In this document: piece after piece, positions 1-8,722 of the stretch
Position numbering within the stretch: the first letter of the stretch is position 1
Layout: each line of letters opens with the position of its first letter
From: Hyphomicrobiales bacterium
GTDB taxonomy: Bacteria; Pseudomonadota; Alphaproteobacteria; Rhizobiales; Rhizobiaceae
DNA length: 64,000 bases
Reading direction: 5' to 3'
NCBI GenBank assembly: GCA_900468535.1
Contig: UBTY01000027.1
Coordinates: 1-64,000, forward strand
The notes under the pieces: model-generated
Databases searched by the model: none
Told to the model about the DNA's origin: nothing
What the model saw: the letters and a program-made list of their open reading frames with translations, nothing else
Made by a program: the position numbers and the translations under genes

Positions 1-161
1 TTCTAACTTTGCGGCTACATCCAAAAATCGTATAAGATAGATTATGGAACAAATAGGTTGATTTCAGCCAGCCTGAAACTTCATTTTGGCGATATCACCG
101 CGATCGAAAAAGTCTTCTCTCTCAGCTCGTTACCAACGGATTCTGATACGCAACGCGAAAC
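1..161. other. Window edge, no gene recognised
   Basis: This AT-richer stretch lies downstream of the minus-strand regulator gene. I see no open frame with coding character, no RNA gene and no convincing terminator. It may be the 3' flank of the nitrogen island. Confidence 0.4.
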
Positions 162-839
162 TCACTCGCCCTTGACCGTTGCGAAGACGATGCTCGCGTC
201 GCTGACGATCGCAACATGCGCATAAGCTGCCTGACCCGCTGCGAGAGCATCGCCGCGCATGATAGCCGTGACGATCACATCGTGCTCGTCATAGGATTTT
301 GCCAGTCGGCCCTGCAAGCGGAACTGCGCCCGACGAAACGGTGCCAGCCGCGCACGGGTCTGGGTCACCAGCTCGTAGATATGATCGTTGTGCGCCCCGC
401 GATAGAGCTGCGAGTGAAACTCGGTGTTGTGCGCCGCGTACTCGTCATTGGCGCCAGCGTGAACGAGCTTTGCGGAGCTACGGTGAGAAAACTCCAGTGC
501 GCGTCTTTCGTCGATGGTCATGCGTTCAGCTGACAGCCGCGCGCAGATGGCCTCGAGTTCCGACATGGCCTCGAACATAGAGTGAAGATAGGATTCCGTC
601 ACATTGGCGACGGTCGCGCTGCGGTTCGGCTCACGATCGACCAGACCCATGGCACCAAGTTCGCGCAAGGCCTCCCGCACCGGCGTCCGCGACACTTCAA
701 AACGCGCTGCCAGAGAAATTTCGTCGAGTTTTTCGCCCGGCAGCAATGTTCCCGTGACGATCATATCAGCCATTGCGCGGACCATCTGTTCAACGGTCGT
801 GCCGGCCCTGATCACCTGTCTACGCTTGAGCTGATTCAC
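162..839 (-). CDS. GntR/FCD-family transcriptional regulator of the cyanurate/biuret operon
   Basis: A 225-residue repressor-type regulator. Residues about 12-75 form a winged helix-turn-helix with the GntR signature (SRTPVREALREL). Residues about 80-215 form an all-helical FCD ligand domain in which His and Asp residues (for example around AAHNTEFHSQLY) usually bind a metal and a small carboxylate. The start is a GTG, and an AGGGA element lies rather far upstream, so the exact N-terminus is uncertain. The gene is divergent from the importer/catabolic operon across a 311-bp gap that holds palindromes, which makes local control of that operon likely. The ligand is unknown; allophanate, biuret or cyanurate are inferences from context only. 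Confidence 0.85.
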   Translation of the reverse strand: MNQLKRRQVIRAGTTVEQMVRAMADMIVTGTLLPGEKLDEISLAARFEVSRTPVREALRELGAMGLVDREPNRSATVANVTESYLHSMFEAMSELEAICARLSAERMTIDERRALEFSHRSSAKLVHAGANDEYAAHNTEFHSQLYRGAHNDHIYELVTQTRARLAPFRRAQFRLQGRLAKSYDEHDVIVTAIMRGDALAAGQAAYAHVAIVSDASIVFATVKGE

Positions 840-1010
840 GTGCGTCTAATTTCCCTAGATTGCATACAGATTCGTTCGACGTCCCGAAAAGTCAAATAGT
901 TTTGTCTTTTTCGTATGTTTCCGGTGCGGTCGCGACGCCGAAAATCCCGACAAATGTCGACGCCTGCTCAAATATCATCCTCTGATTATTTTTCGACCAT
1001 CTATCCACTA

Positions 1011-1026
1011 AAACTGCATGCAGTTT
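1011..1026. promoter_or_regulatory. Perfect 16-bp palindrome, candidate operator or enhancer site
   Basis: AAACTGCATGCAGTTT equals its own reverse complement. It lies about 56 bp upstream of the -24 element. It shares the TGCAT core with the two ATTGCATACA repeats in the same spacer, one of which overlaps the -12 element. It could bind the adjacent GntR regulator. An enhancer-binding activator of the NtrC type is the alternative, although the match to the usual NtrC consensus is poor. Confidence 0.5.
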
Positions 1027-1080
1027 GCGCAAGATCTGTTTGCATCATTATTTTTCTCAATAAAATCAAATCAATAAAGT

Positions 1081-1097
1081 TTGGCACGGCCATTGCA
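1081..1097 (+). promoter_or_regulatory. Sigma-54 (RpoN) promoter
   Basis: TTGGCACGGCCATTGCA fits the -24/-12 consensus YTGGCACG-rNNN-TTGCW at every defined position, with the diagnostic GG-N10-GC spacing. It lies 54 bp before the start codon of the binding-protein gene and points into the operon. RpoN promoters need an activator such as NtrC, which fits a nitrogen-scavenging operon. Confidence 0.75.
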
Positions 1098-1150
1098 TAC
1101 ACTTTTCTGTAACGTTTTTCGAACCGGCCCTCGCCGCAAGGAGCATTCCG

Positions 1151-2275
1151 ATGACCAAACTCCTTTCCATGAACCGCCGCCATTTCCTTCAGGCTTCTGC
1201 AGCCGGTGCCCTCGCCTTGACGCCGGGCTTGCTTCCCGGCCGTGCCCTCGCCCAGACCGCGCTGACTGTCGGCTTCATCTATGTCGGCCCGAAGGACGAC
1301 TACGGCTACAACCAGGCGCATGCCGAAGGTGCGGCAGCGCTCAAGGCAATGCCGGGCATCACAATCGTCGAAGAAGAAAATGTGCCTGAAACCGTCGATG
1401 TCCAGAAGACGATGGAATCGATGATCAATCTCGATGGCGCGACGCTGCTCTTCCCGACCTCCTTCGGCTACTTCGACCCCCACATGCTGGCCATGGCCGC
1501 GAAATATCCCGACATCCAGTTCCGCCATTGCGGGGGCCTCTGGCAGGAGGGCAAGAACCCGATGAATACCGGCTCCTATTTCGGCTATATCGGTCAGGGC
1601 CAGTATTTGAACGGTGTCACTGCCGGCTATGCCTCGAAGAGCAAGAAAATCGGCTTTGTCGCCGCCAAGCCGATCCCGCAGGTGCTGCAGAACATCAACT
1701 CGTTCCTGCTCGGGGCCCGTTCCGTCGATCCCGCCATCACCTGCCAGGTGATCTTCACCGGCGAATGGTCGCTGGCAGTCAAGGAGGCCGAGGCCACCAA
1801 CGCTCTGGTCGACCAGGGCGCGGATGTCATCACCTGCCATGTCGACAGCCCAAAGGTGGTGGTCGAGACGGCCGCTGGCCGCGGCGCCTTCGTTTGCGGA
1901 TACCACGCCAACCAGAGCCCGCTGGCGCCCGAGAAGTACCTCACCGGTGCGGAATGGGCCTGGGGCAACGTCTACACCGATTTCGTCAAGAAGGCGCAGG
2001 CCGGCGAGAAGCTTGGCAATTTCGTGCGCGGCGGCCTGAAGGATGGCTTCGTCAAGATGAGCCCGCTCGGGCCGGCCATTTCGGCTGAAGCGCGCACCAA
2101 GTTCGAGGCCGTCCATGCCGAAATCATGAGCGGCAAGTTCTCGGTCTTCAAGGGGCCGATGAAGGACAACAAGGGCAACGTGATCGTGGCCGCGGACAAG
2201 GCGCTCGCCGAGGATGCGATCGAGCTCGAGAGCATGGACTATCTGGTCGAGGGCGTCGTCGGATCCACGGCTTAA
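1151..2275 (+). CDS. BMP-family ABC transporter substrate-binding protein with Tat-type signal
   Basis: A 374-residue periplasmic binding protein of the basic membrane protein (BmpA/PnrA/Med) family. The N-terminus has a twin-arginine motif (NRRHFLQAS) followed by a hydrophobic stretch and an ALAQ cleavage site, so export in folded form is likely. The mature part begins with a type-1 periplasmic fold strand (LTVGFIYVG). Known family members bind purine nucleosides. Here the gene heads an operon for cyanuric acid and biuret breakdown, so a flat nitrogen-rich ligand such as cyanurate, biuret or formamide is inferred. The ATG at 1151 has an AAGGAG site eight bases upstream. A second in-frame ATG at 1169 would keep the Tat motif. 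Confidence 0.88.
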   Translation: MTKLLSMNRRHFLQASAAGALALTPGLLPGRALAQTALTVGFIYVGPKDDYGYNQAHAEGAAALKAMPGITIVEEENVPETVDVQKTMESMINLDGATLLFPTSFGYFDPHMLAMAAKYPDIQFRHCGGLWQEGKNPMNTGSYFGYIGQGQYLNGVTAGYASKSKKIGFVAAKPIPQVLQNINSFLLGARSVDPAITCQVIFTGEWSLAVKEAEATNALVDQGADVITCHVDSPKVVVETAAGRGAFVCGYHANQSPLAPEKYLTGAEWAWGNVYTDFVKKAQAGEKLGNFVRGGLKDGFVKMSPLGPAISAEARTKFEAVHAEIMSGKFSVFKGPMKDNKGNVIVAADKALAEDAIELESMDYLVEGVVGSTA

Positions 2276-2293
2276 GCCAGAGGGAGAAGCGTC

Positions 2294-3433
2294 ATGACAA
2301 TCGAGGCGAACACTCCATCTCTATCGCCTGCAATCTCCGATACGCCGGCACGGCCCTTATTCGGGCCGCTGCTGGAATGGCTGGCGCGGCGGGCTGAGCC
2401 TGTCGTCATCAGCCTTGGCGCGATCCTGGTCGGTCTGGCGCTTTTCTCGCTCTTCATCATGGCGGTCGGCAAATCGCCGGCCGTGCTTTTCCAGCTCATG
2501 TATACCGGTGGCTTCGGCAGCTGGTTTTCGGTGCAGAACAGCCTTAGCCGTTCGGCGCCGCTGCTTCTGACGGCGCTCTGCGTGGCGCTGCCGGCGCGGC
2601 TCGGGCTGACGATCATCGGCGGCGAGGGAGCGGTAGTGCTTGGCGGGGTGGCCGCCGCGGCAATCGCGCTTCCCTTCGTCGGCACCCTGCCCGCTGTTCT
2701 GGTGCTGCTTCTAATGGCGGCGGCGGCCATGGTGGTCGGCGGTATCTGGATCGGCTTCGCGGGCTTCCTGCGGCACTACCGCGGGGTGAACGAGACGATC
2801 TCCTCGCTGCTGCTTGCCTATATCGCGATCGCGCTGATGAACCAGTTCGTCGAGGGACCGCTGCGCGATCCGGCCAGCCTCAACAAGCCCTCCACCGCGC
2901 CGCTGCCGGCGGAATACATGATGGGCAAGATACCTGGCATGGACGTGCACTGGGGTCTGGTGATCGGTATCTTTGCCTGCATTCTCTCCTGGATCCTGAT
3001 CGAGGTGACGAGCTACGGCTTCGCCGCCCGCATCGCCGGCGGCAATGTGCGCGCCGCGCAGATCCAGGGATTGCCTGTGGGGCGACTGATCGTCGGCTTC
3101 ACGGCGATTGCCGGCAGCTTCGCCGGGCTTGCCGGCATGATCGAGGTCGCCGCCGTCCAGGGCAGCGCCAATGCCTCGATCGCGGCCGGCTATGGTTACA
3201 CGGGCATCCTCGTCGCCTTCCTGGCGCGACACAATCCGCTGGCGATCATTCCCGTGGCCATCCTTCTCGGCGGCATCGATGCATCGGGCGGATTGATCCA
3301 GCGACGGATGAGCCTGCCGGACGCGACCGTGCTGGTGCTGCAGGGGACGCTGTTCGTCGTCATCCTGCTGTTCGAGACCTTCTACGGCCGCTTCAAGATC
3401 TTCAACCCCGACCTTTGGAAGAGGAACCCGTGA
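2294..3433 (+). CDS. ABC transporter permease, BMP-importer type (first)
   Basis: A 379-residue inner-membrane permease of the branched-chain/ribose/nucleoside type (BPD_transp_2 family, YufP/NupP-like). Eight to ten hydrophobic segments are visible, beginning near residue 38. The cytoplasmic coupling loop near residue 240-265 includes RIAGGNVRAAQ. It should pair with the permease encoded immediately downstream to form the channel. A strong GAGGGAGAA ribosome-binding site precedes the ATG. The stop codon overlaps the next start (TGATG), indicating translational coupling. Substrate assignment rests only on operon context. Confidence 0.88.
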   Translation: MTIEANTPSLSPAISDTPARPLFGPLLEWLARRAEPVVISLGAILVGLALFSLFIMAVGKSPAVLFQLMYTGGFGSWFSVQNSLSRSAPLLLTALCVALPARLGLTIIGGEGAVVLGGVAAAAIALPFVGTLPAVLVLLLMAAAAMVVGGIWIGFAGFLRHYRGVNETISSLLLAYIAIALMNQFVEGPLRDPASLNKPSTAPLPAEYMMGKIPGMDVHWGLVIGIFACILSWILIEVTSYGFAARIAGGNVRAAQIQGLPVGRLIVGFTAIAGSFAGLAGMIEVAAVQGSANASIAAGYGYTGILVAFLARHNPLAIIPVAILLGGIDASGGLIQRRMSLPDATVLVLQGTLFVVILLFETFYGRFKIFNPDLWKRNP

Positions 3434-4359
3434 TGGACGAGACCGGTATCGGCATATGGGGTGTACCGCTGGCGATCCTGGCCGGCGCCATCCGCGTCTC
3501 CACACCCTTCATCTTCGTCAGCCTCGGCGAGACGATCACCGAGCGATCGGGGCGCATCAATCTCGGGCTTGAGGGCACGCTGGTCTTCGGCGCGATGACG
3601 GCCTACGCGGTTGCCGTCATGAGCGGTTCGGCGTGGCTTGGCGTTCTCGCGGCCATGGCGACGGGCGCGGTTTTCGGACTCGTCCACGGCTGGATCTGCA
3701 AGTGGCCGAAGGTCAACGATATCGCGATCGGCATCGCCATGATGCAGTTCGGCCTGGGGATGGCATTCTTCCTCGGCAAGCCCTTCATCAAGCCGGTGGC
3801 GCCGCATCTGCCCTCGATCCCGCTTGGTGGCTGGTCGAGGCTGCCGCAGGTGCAGGCGGCGTTGAACATCAATGTGCTCTTCGTCATCGGCGCGCTGCTC
3901 GCGGTGGTGTTGTGGTGGGCGTTCAAGAACACCCGCGTTGGTCTCATCCTGCGCGTCGTCGGCGACAGCACGGATGCGGCGCGGGCCATGGGCATCGATC
4001 CGGATCGCGTTCGCCTGCTCGCCACGGCGGCCGGCGGATCTCTAGCCGCGGTCGGCGGGGCCTATCTCTCGCTCTACTATCCTGGCTCCTGGAACGAAGG
4101 CATCTCATCAGGCCAGGGCCTGATGGCGGTGGCACTCGTGATCTTCGCGCGCTGGAACCCGATCGGCTGCTTTCTGGCCGCCCTGCTCTTCGGCGGCGCC
4201 GGCGCGCTCGGCCCCGCCCTGCAATCGGTCGGCGTCACGCAGGGCTACTACCTGTTTTACGCAGCACCCTACGTGCTGACGCTTGCCATCCTGATCGCAA
4301 CCTCCTCGCCCACCCGCTCGCTCGCAGGTGCGCCGGGGGCCCTTTCACTGACGAAGTAA
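3433..4359 (+). CDS. ABC transporter permease, BMP-importer type (second)
   Basis: A 308-residue permease (YufQ/NupQ-like), second half of the membrane channel. It contains the TERSGRINLGLEG motif near the N-terminus that is typical of this subfamily, and the RVVGDSTDAARAMG coupling segment around residue 175. I chose the ATG that overlaps the upstream stop codon, preceded by GGAAGAGGAA. A TTG 18 bases earlier is also open but less likely. The downstream gene starts 26 bases after the stop. Confidence 0.88.
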   Translation: MDETGIGIWGVPLAILAGAIRVSTPFIFVSLGETITERSGRINLGLEGTLVFGAMTAYAVAVMSGSAWLGVLAAMATGAVFGLVHGWICKWPKVNDIAIGIAMMQFGLGMAFFLGKPFIKPVAPHLPSIPLGGWSRLPQVQAALNINVLFVIGALLAVVLWWAFKNTRVGLILRVVGDSTDAARAMGIDPDRVRLLATAAGGSLAAVGGAYLSLYYPGSWNEGISSGQGLMAVALVIFARWNPIGCFLAALLFGGAGALGPALQSVGVTQGYYLFYAAPYVLTLAILIATSSPTRSLAGAPGALSLTK

Positions 4360-4385
4360 TTCTGTTTCGAAATAGGGATTTTGCC

Positions 4386-5402
4386 ATGAACGGTCTCGGC
4401 GGCCTCAACAAATCCGAACACGGCGTTGGCATCGGCCTCGTCCAACTGCAGCTTCCGGTCACCGTGACGAAGGAGGATCTGGCGCGGCAGACGCAGGTGA
4501 TCGTCGATCTCGTCGGTAAGGCGCGGCGTAACCAGTCGGGCATGGATCTCGTGGTCTTTCCTGAATACGCGCTGCACGGCCTATCGATGGACATCAATCC
4601 CGATATCATGTGCCGGCTGGATGGGCCGGAGGTCGCGGCTTTCAAGAAAGCATGCCTGGACAACCGGATCTGGGGCTGCTTCTCGATCATGGAGTTCAAC
4701 CCTGATGGCATGCCCTACAACTCCGGCATCATCATCGACGATGCAGGCGAACTGAAGCTCTACTATCGCAAGATGCATCCCTGGGTTCCAGTCGAGCCGT
4801 GGGAGCCGGGCAATTTCGGCATCCCAGTCATCGATGGTCCGAAAGGCGCCAAGCTGGCGCTGATCATCTGCCATGACGGCATGTTCCCCGAGATGGCGCG
4901 GGAATGCGCCTACAAGGGCGCTGAGATCATGATCCGCACGGCGGGCTATACCGCGCCTATCCGCGAAAGCTGGAAATTCACAAACCAGTCCAACGCCTTC
5001 TGCAACCTGATGGTTACGGCGAGCGTCTGCATGTGCGGCTCCGATGGCACCTTCGACAGCATGGGCGAAGGCATGATCTGCAATTTCGACGGCGCGATCA
5101 TCGCCCACGGCACATCTGGTCGCGTCAACGAGATCATTACCGCCGAGGTGCGGCCTGACCTGGTGCGCGAGGCACGTCTCGGCTGGGGCGTCGAAAACAA
5201 CATCTACCAGTTCGGCCATCGCGGCTATGTCGCGGTCAAGGGTGGGGCCGGCGATGCACCGTACACCTACATGCACGACCTGATCGCGGGCCAGTACAAG
5301 CTGCCCTGGGAAGCGGACATCAAGATCACTGACGGCACTTCCTGCGGCTTCGACAAGCCGGCGAGGCGCTATGGCGAAACATTCAAGCTTGCAGGCGAAT
5401 AA
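4386..5402 (+). CDS. Formamidase (aliphatic amidase, nitrilase superfamily)
   Basis: A 338-residue cytoplasmic amidase most like AmiF formamidase (EC 3.5.1.49), which splits formamide to formate and ammonia. The Glu-Lys-Cys catalytic set of nitrilases is complete: E60 in VVFPEYA, K129 in YYRKMHPW and C162 in [10 protein letters not shown]. The N-terminal glycine-rich start and the 335-340 residue length match formamidases rather than the longer AmiE acylamide amidases. Its position between importer genes and the biuret hydrolase suggests that it supplies ammonia from a one-carbon amide or acts on a related small amide. Activity on formamide is inferred from family resemblance. Confidence 0.82.
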   Translation: MNGLGGLNKSEHGVGIGLVQLQLPVTVTKEDLARQTQVIVDLVGKARRNQSGMDLVVFPEYALHGLSMDINPDIMCRLDGPEVAAFKKACLDNRIWGCFSIMEFNPDGMPYNSGIIIDDAGELKLYYRKMHPWVPVEPWEPGNFGIPVIDGPKGAKLALIICHDGMFPEMARECAYKGAEIMIRTAGYTAPIRESWKFTNQSNAFCNLMVTASVCMCGSDGTFDSMGEGMICNFDGAIIAHGTSGRVNEIITAEVRPDLVREARLGWGVENNIYQFGHRGYVAVKGGAGDAPYTYMHDLIAGQYKLPWEADIKITDGTSCGFDKPARRYGETFKLAGE

Positions 5403-5413
5403 GGAGACGGACG

Positions 5414-6115
5414 ATGGACATGATGACCGAGACCAAAGAGCACTACGTCAAGGCCGATCCCTATCCCTGGCCCTATAATGGCGCGCTGCGTCCCGATAAT
5501 ACCGCGCTCATCATCATCGACATGCAGACCGATTTCTGCGGCAAGGGCGGCTATGTCGATCACATGGGATACGATCTGTCCCTGGTGCAGGCGCCGATCG
5601 AGCCGATCAAGGCGGTGCTGGCAGCCATGCGTGCCAAAGGATACCACATCATCCACACCCGCGAAGGTCATCGACCTGATCTCGCCGATCTTCCGGCCAA
5701 CAAGCGCTGGCGTTCGCAGCGCATCGGCGCCGGGATCGGCGACGCCGGGCCCTGTGGTCGTATCCTTGTGCGTGGAGAGCCGGGCTGGGACATAATTCCG
5801 GAACTCTATCCCGTCGAGGGTGAGGTGATCATCGACAAGCCGGGCAAGGGTTCATTCTGCGCCACCGATCTCGAACTGATCCTCAACCAGAAGCGCATCG
5901 AAAACATCATCCTGACCGGTATCACTACCGACGTCTGTGTTTCGACCACCATGCGCGAGGCCAATGACCGCGGCTTCGAGTGCCTGCTGCTCGAGGATTG
6001 CTGCGGCGCGACCGACTACAACAACCACCTCGCCGCCATTCATATGGTAAAGATGCAGGGCGGCGTGTTCGGCTCCGTCTCCAATTCCAAGGCTTTGATC
6101 GAGGCGCTCGTCTGA
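5414..6115 (+). CDS. biuH: Biuret hydrolase (isochorismatase-like cysteine hydrolase)
   Basis: A 233-residue enzyme that hydrolyses biuret to allophanate and ammonia (EC 3.5.1.84). The isochorismatase-fold triad falls at D36 ([10 protein letters not shown]), K142 ([10 protein letters not shown]) and C175 ([11 protein letters not shown]). As I recall, these are the same numbers reported for the structurally studied BiuH of Rhizobium leguminosarum 3841, and the N-terminal block [16 protein letters not shown] also appears to be shared with it. A cis-peptide motif precedes the nucleophile. The gene follows the formamidase by 11 bases with an AAGGAG site, and its stop overlaps the next start. This is the best-supported functional call of the island. 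Confidence 0.92.
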   Translation: MDMMTETKEHYVKADPYPWPYNGALRPDNTALIIIDMQTDFCGKGGYVDHMGYDLSLVQAPIEPIKAVLAAMRAKGYHIIHTREGHRPDLADLPANKRWRSQRIGAGIGDAGPCGRILVRGEPGWDIIPELYPVEGEVIIDKPGKGSFCATDLELILNQKRIENIILTGITTDVCVSTTMREANDRGFECLLLEDCCGATDYNNHLAAIHMVKMQGGVFGSVSNSKALIEALV

Positions 6116-7170
6116 TGCCATCGATGCGTGCCCATGTGTTTCGCGTGCCGGCCGAGGGGCCGGATGATGTCTCGGGCGTCGAGGCTTTGTTTGCCGCCGG
6201 CCTGAAGCCGGAGAATGTGGTCGCCATCCTCGGCAAGACCGAGGGCAACGGCTGCGTCAACGATTTCACCCGCGGTTATGCGACATCAAGTTTCGAGGCG
6301 CTGTTTCGCAAGCATGGTGTCGAGGGCGTGTCGATCGTCATGTCCGGCGGCACTGAAGGGGCGCTGTCGCCGCACTGGACGGTGTTCGGCCGTGAGGAGA
6401 CCAACGCGCCGGCGACGCGGGCGCTGGCAATCGGCGCCGGCCGGACACCTGCCCTGCCCTCGCATGATCTCGGGCGCCGGGCGCAGGTGCTGATGGTGGC
6501 CGATGCCGTGAAAGCCGCGATCCGGGATGCGGGGATAGAGGATGCGGCGGACGTGCATTTCGTGCAGATCAAATGCCCGCTGCTCACCACGCAGCGGATC
6601 GCGAAAGTGGAAGCATCCGGCAAGACCGTCGCCACTCGCGATACGCTGAAATCCATGGGGCTTTCGCGCGGCGCGTCGGCGCTCGGGGTCGCGGTGGCGC
6701 TCGGCGAGATCGATGCGGACGAGATCAGCGACCGCGATATAGGCACGCGGCATGAACTTTATTCGCGCTGCGCATCGGCGTCGGCCGGCGTCGAGTTGCT
6801 TGATCACGAGATCGTCGTGCTCGGCATGAGTACCCAATGGTCCGGTCCGTTTCAGATCGACCATGCTGTCATGCAGGACGCGATCGACGTGCAATCGGTC
6901 AAGGCGGCCTATGCGCGCCTGCGCGAGGACGGAAAGTTGGCGGCTGTGCTCGCCAAGGCGGAGCCCGATCCGAGCGGCCAGGTCCGCGGCAACCGGCACA
7001 CAATGCTTGGCGATTCCGACATATCAGGCACACGCCATGCCCGCGCCTTCGTGGGCGGCGTGCTGGCCGGCGTGTTCGGGATGACCGATCTCTACGTCTC
7101 GGGTGGCGCCGAGCATCAGGGGCCGCCTGGCGGCGGGCCCGTGGCAATCATCATCGAAAAGGAGACCTGA
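6115..7170 (+). CDS. atzD: Cyanuric acid amidohydrolase (AtzD/barbiturase family)
   Basis: A 351-residue ring-opening amidohydrolase. Family members have a threefold-repeated fold with three Ser-Lys pairs. Visible motifs are ILGKTEGNG (K41), IVMSGGTEG (S77), VQIKCPLL (K153), RCASASAG (S221) and the C-terminal VSGGAEHQGPPGGGP, the region that holds the last serine and the metal site. Cyanuric acid is opened to carboxybiuret, which loses CO2 to give biuret. The same family includes barbiturase, and I cannot separate the two by motif. Adjacent biuH and allophanate hydrolase genes strongly favour cyanuric acid. The ATG overlaps the biuH stop (TGATG). A second ATG lies nine bases later. Confidence 0.88.
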   Translation: MPSMRAHVFRVPAEGPDDVSGVEALFAAGLKPENVVAILGKTEGNGCVNDFTRGYATSSFEALFRKHGVEGVSIVMSGGTEGALSPHWTVFGREETNAPATRALAIGAGRTPALPSHDLGRRAQVLMVADAVKAAIRDAGIEDAADVHFVQIKCPLLTTQRIAKVEASGKTVATRDTLKSMGLSRGASALGVAVALGEIDADEISDRDIGTRHELYSRCASASAGVELLDHEIVVLGMSTQWSGPFQIDHAVMQDAIDVQSVKAAYARLREDGKLAAVLAKAEPDPSGQVRGNRHTMLGDSDISGTRHARAFVGGVLAGVFGMTDLYVSGGAEHQGPPGGGPVAIIIEKET

Positions 7171-7171
7171 A

Positions 7172-8722
7172 GTGAGCATAGTCCGCGACACGCCTCTTCC
7201 GCAGGCCGGCAAGGCCGTCGGCATCCAGACGCTCGACATGACCATGCGTTTCGGCGGTTTCACGGCGCTAGACCATGTCTCCGTTGACATACCCGCCGGC
7301 ACCTTCCATGCCCTGCTCGGCGAAAACGGCGCCGGCAAGTCGACGCTGGTGAAATGCATCATGGGTTTTTATCACCAGACCTCGGGCTCGCTCTCGGTCG
7401 ATGGCCGTGAGGTGGCGGTCGCCTCGCCCAAGGATGCTGCGACCTATGGACTCGGCATGGTCTACCAGCACTTCACGCTGGTACCGTCGCTGACTGGTGC
7501 CGAGAATCTCGTCATCAGCCGCGCGGAAGTACCTCACATCATCAACTGGGCCAAGGAGCGCAAGGACCTCGCCGCCTTCATGGAGCGGATGCCGTTCAAA
7601 ATCCCGCTCGACAGGCCGGTGAGCGAGCTGGCCGCCGGCGAGAAGCAGAAGCTCGAGATCGTCAAGCAGCTCTATCTCGGCCGTTCCTTCCTGGTGCTCG
7701 ACGAACCGACTTCGGTACTGACGCCTGCAGAGGCCGACGAAATGCTCGGGCTGGTACGCGGGATGACCGAGCGCGGCGAGCTGACCGTGCTGATGATCTC
7801 GCACAAGTTCCACGAAGTGACCAAGTTCGCGGACGCTGTCTCGATCCTCCGGCGCGGTAAGCTGGTGGGATCAGGCAAGGTCGGCGAACTCTCCACGGCC
7901 GACATGGCGGCGATGATGATCGGCGACGTGAAGCTTGCCGAACTCGACACGCGCGTGCCTGTTTCCTCAGCTGCCAAGCCGGTTCTCAAGGTCGAGAAAG
8001 TAAAGGCGCCGGATCGGTCCGGGCTGAAGACCATCGAGATCGACAGCCTGACGGTGCGATCCGGCGAGATCGTCGGCATTGCCGGCATTTCGGGGAACGG
8101 CCAGAAGGAGCTGACCGAGATCCTCGCCGGCCAACGGCCGACCGATGCCGGCACGGTTGAGGTCAATGGCGGGGTCTACGGCGCCACGCGACCGGAAACG
8201 CGTCGCAACAATGTGCGCTTCATCCCCGAGGAGCCGCTGCAGAACGCCTGTGCGCCGAAGATGACGGTCAGCGAAAACCTCGCTTTCCGCACCTTCGACC
8301 TGAAAGCCGACGGCAAGGATGCGATCTGGCTCAGCAAGGGCAAGATGCGCAAGCGCGCCACAGACCTGATCTCCGATTTCAAGGTGAAGACCGCCTCCTC
8401 GTCCTCGCCTATCGCGGCCCTTTCCGGCGGCAACGTGCAGCGGGCGGTGCTGGCGCGGGAGCTCACCGGCGAGGTCGACCTGCTGATCGTATCCAACCCG
8501 TGCTTCGGCCTCGATTTCTCCGCGGTGGCGGAGATCCGGGCGCGGATCATGCGAGCGCGCAATTCCGGCGCGGCAGTGCTGCTGTTGTCGGAGGACTTGG
8601 ACGAGCTACTGGAGATGTCCGACCGGATCATGGTGATCTCGGAGGGCAAACTGGTTTACGAGACGCCGGCGCTCGCGGCGGATATTGCCGTTATCGGTTC
8701 TCACATGGCGGGGCATCATTGA
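7172..8722 (+). CDS. ABC transporter ATP-binding protein with two nucleotide-binding domains
   Basis: A 516-residue sugar/nucleoside-type double ATPase (RbsA/YufO-like) that powers the BMP importer. The first domain has an intact Walker A (GENGAGKST, residues 50-58) and Walker B ([12 protein letters not shown]). The second has the degenerate Walker A ([11 protein letters not shown]) and the NPCFGLD variant of Walker B, with an [14 protein letters not shown] signature; this asymmetry is normal for the subfamily. The start is a GTG one base after the preceding stop, with GGAGACC upstream. The gene sits apart from the permeases, after the catabolic genes, but the stop overlaps the next start, so it belongs to the same transcript. 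Confidence 0.9.
   Translation: MSIVRDTPLPQAGKAVGIQTLDMTMRFGGFTALDHVSVDIPAGTFHALLGENGAGKSTLVKCIMGFYHQTSGSLSVDGREVAVASPKDAATYGLGMVYQHFTLVPSLTGAENLVISRAEVPHIINWAKERKDLAAFMERMPFKIPLDRPVSELAAGEKQKLEIVKQLYLGRSFLVLDEPTSVLTPAEADEMLGLVRGMTERGELTVLMISHKFHEVTKFADAVSILRRGKLVGSGKVGELSTADMAAMMIGDVKLAELDTRVPVSSAAKPVLKVEKVKAPDRSGLKTIEIDSLTVRSGEIVGIAGISGNGQKELTEILAGQRPTDAGTVEVNGGVYGATRPETRRNNVRFIPEEPLQNACAPKMTVSENLAFRTFDLKADGKDAIWLSKGKMRKRATDLISDFKVKTASSSSPIAALSGGNVQRAVLARELTGEVDLLIVSNPCFGLDFSAVAEIRARIMRARNSGAAVLLLSEDLDELLEMSDRIMVISEGKLVYETPALAADIAVIGSHMAGHH

Larger units (their letters stand above)
840..1150. other. Divergent regulatory region between the GntR gene and the nitrogen operon
   Basis: This 311-bp AT-rich spacer contains no gene. 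It holds a perfect 16-bp palindrome, two copies of ATTGCATACA (859-868 and 1092-1101) and a sigma-54 promoter. A ribosome-binding site (AAGGAG) sits just before the first structural gene. Confidence 0.7.

Noticed and set aside
6115..7170. Barbiturase instead of cyanuric acid amidohydrolase
   Set aside because: The family is shared, but the neighbours biuH and atzF fit cyanurate, and no pyrimidine-oxidation genes are present. It remains an alternative.
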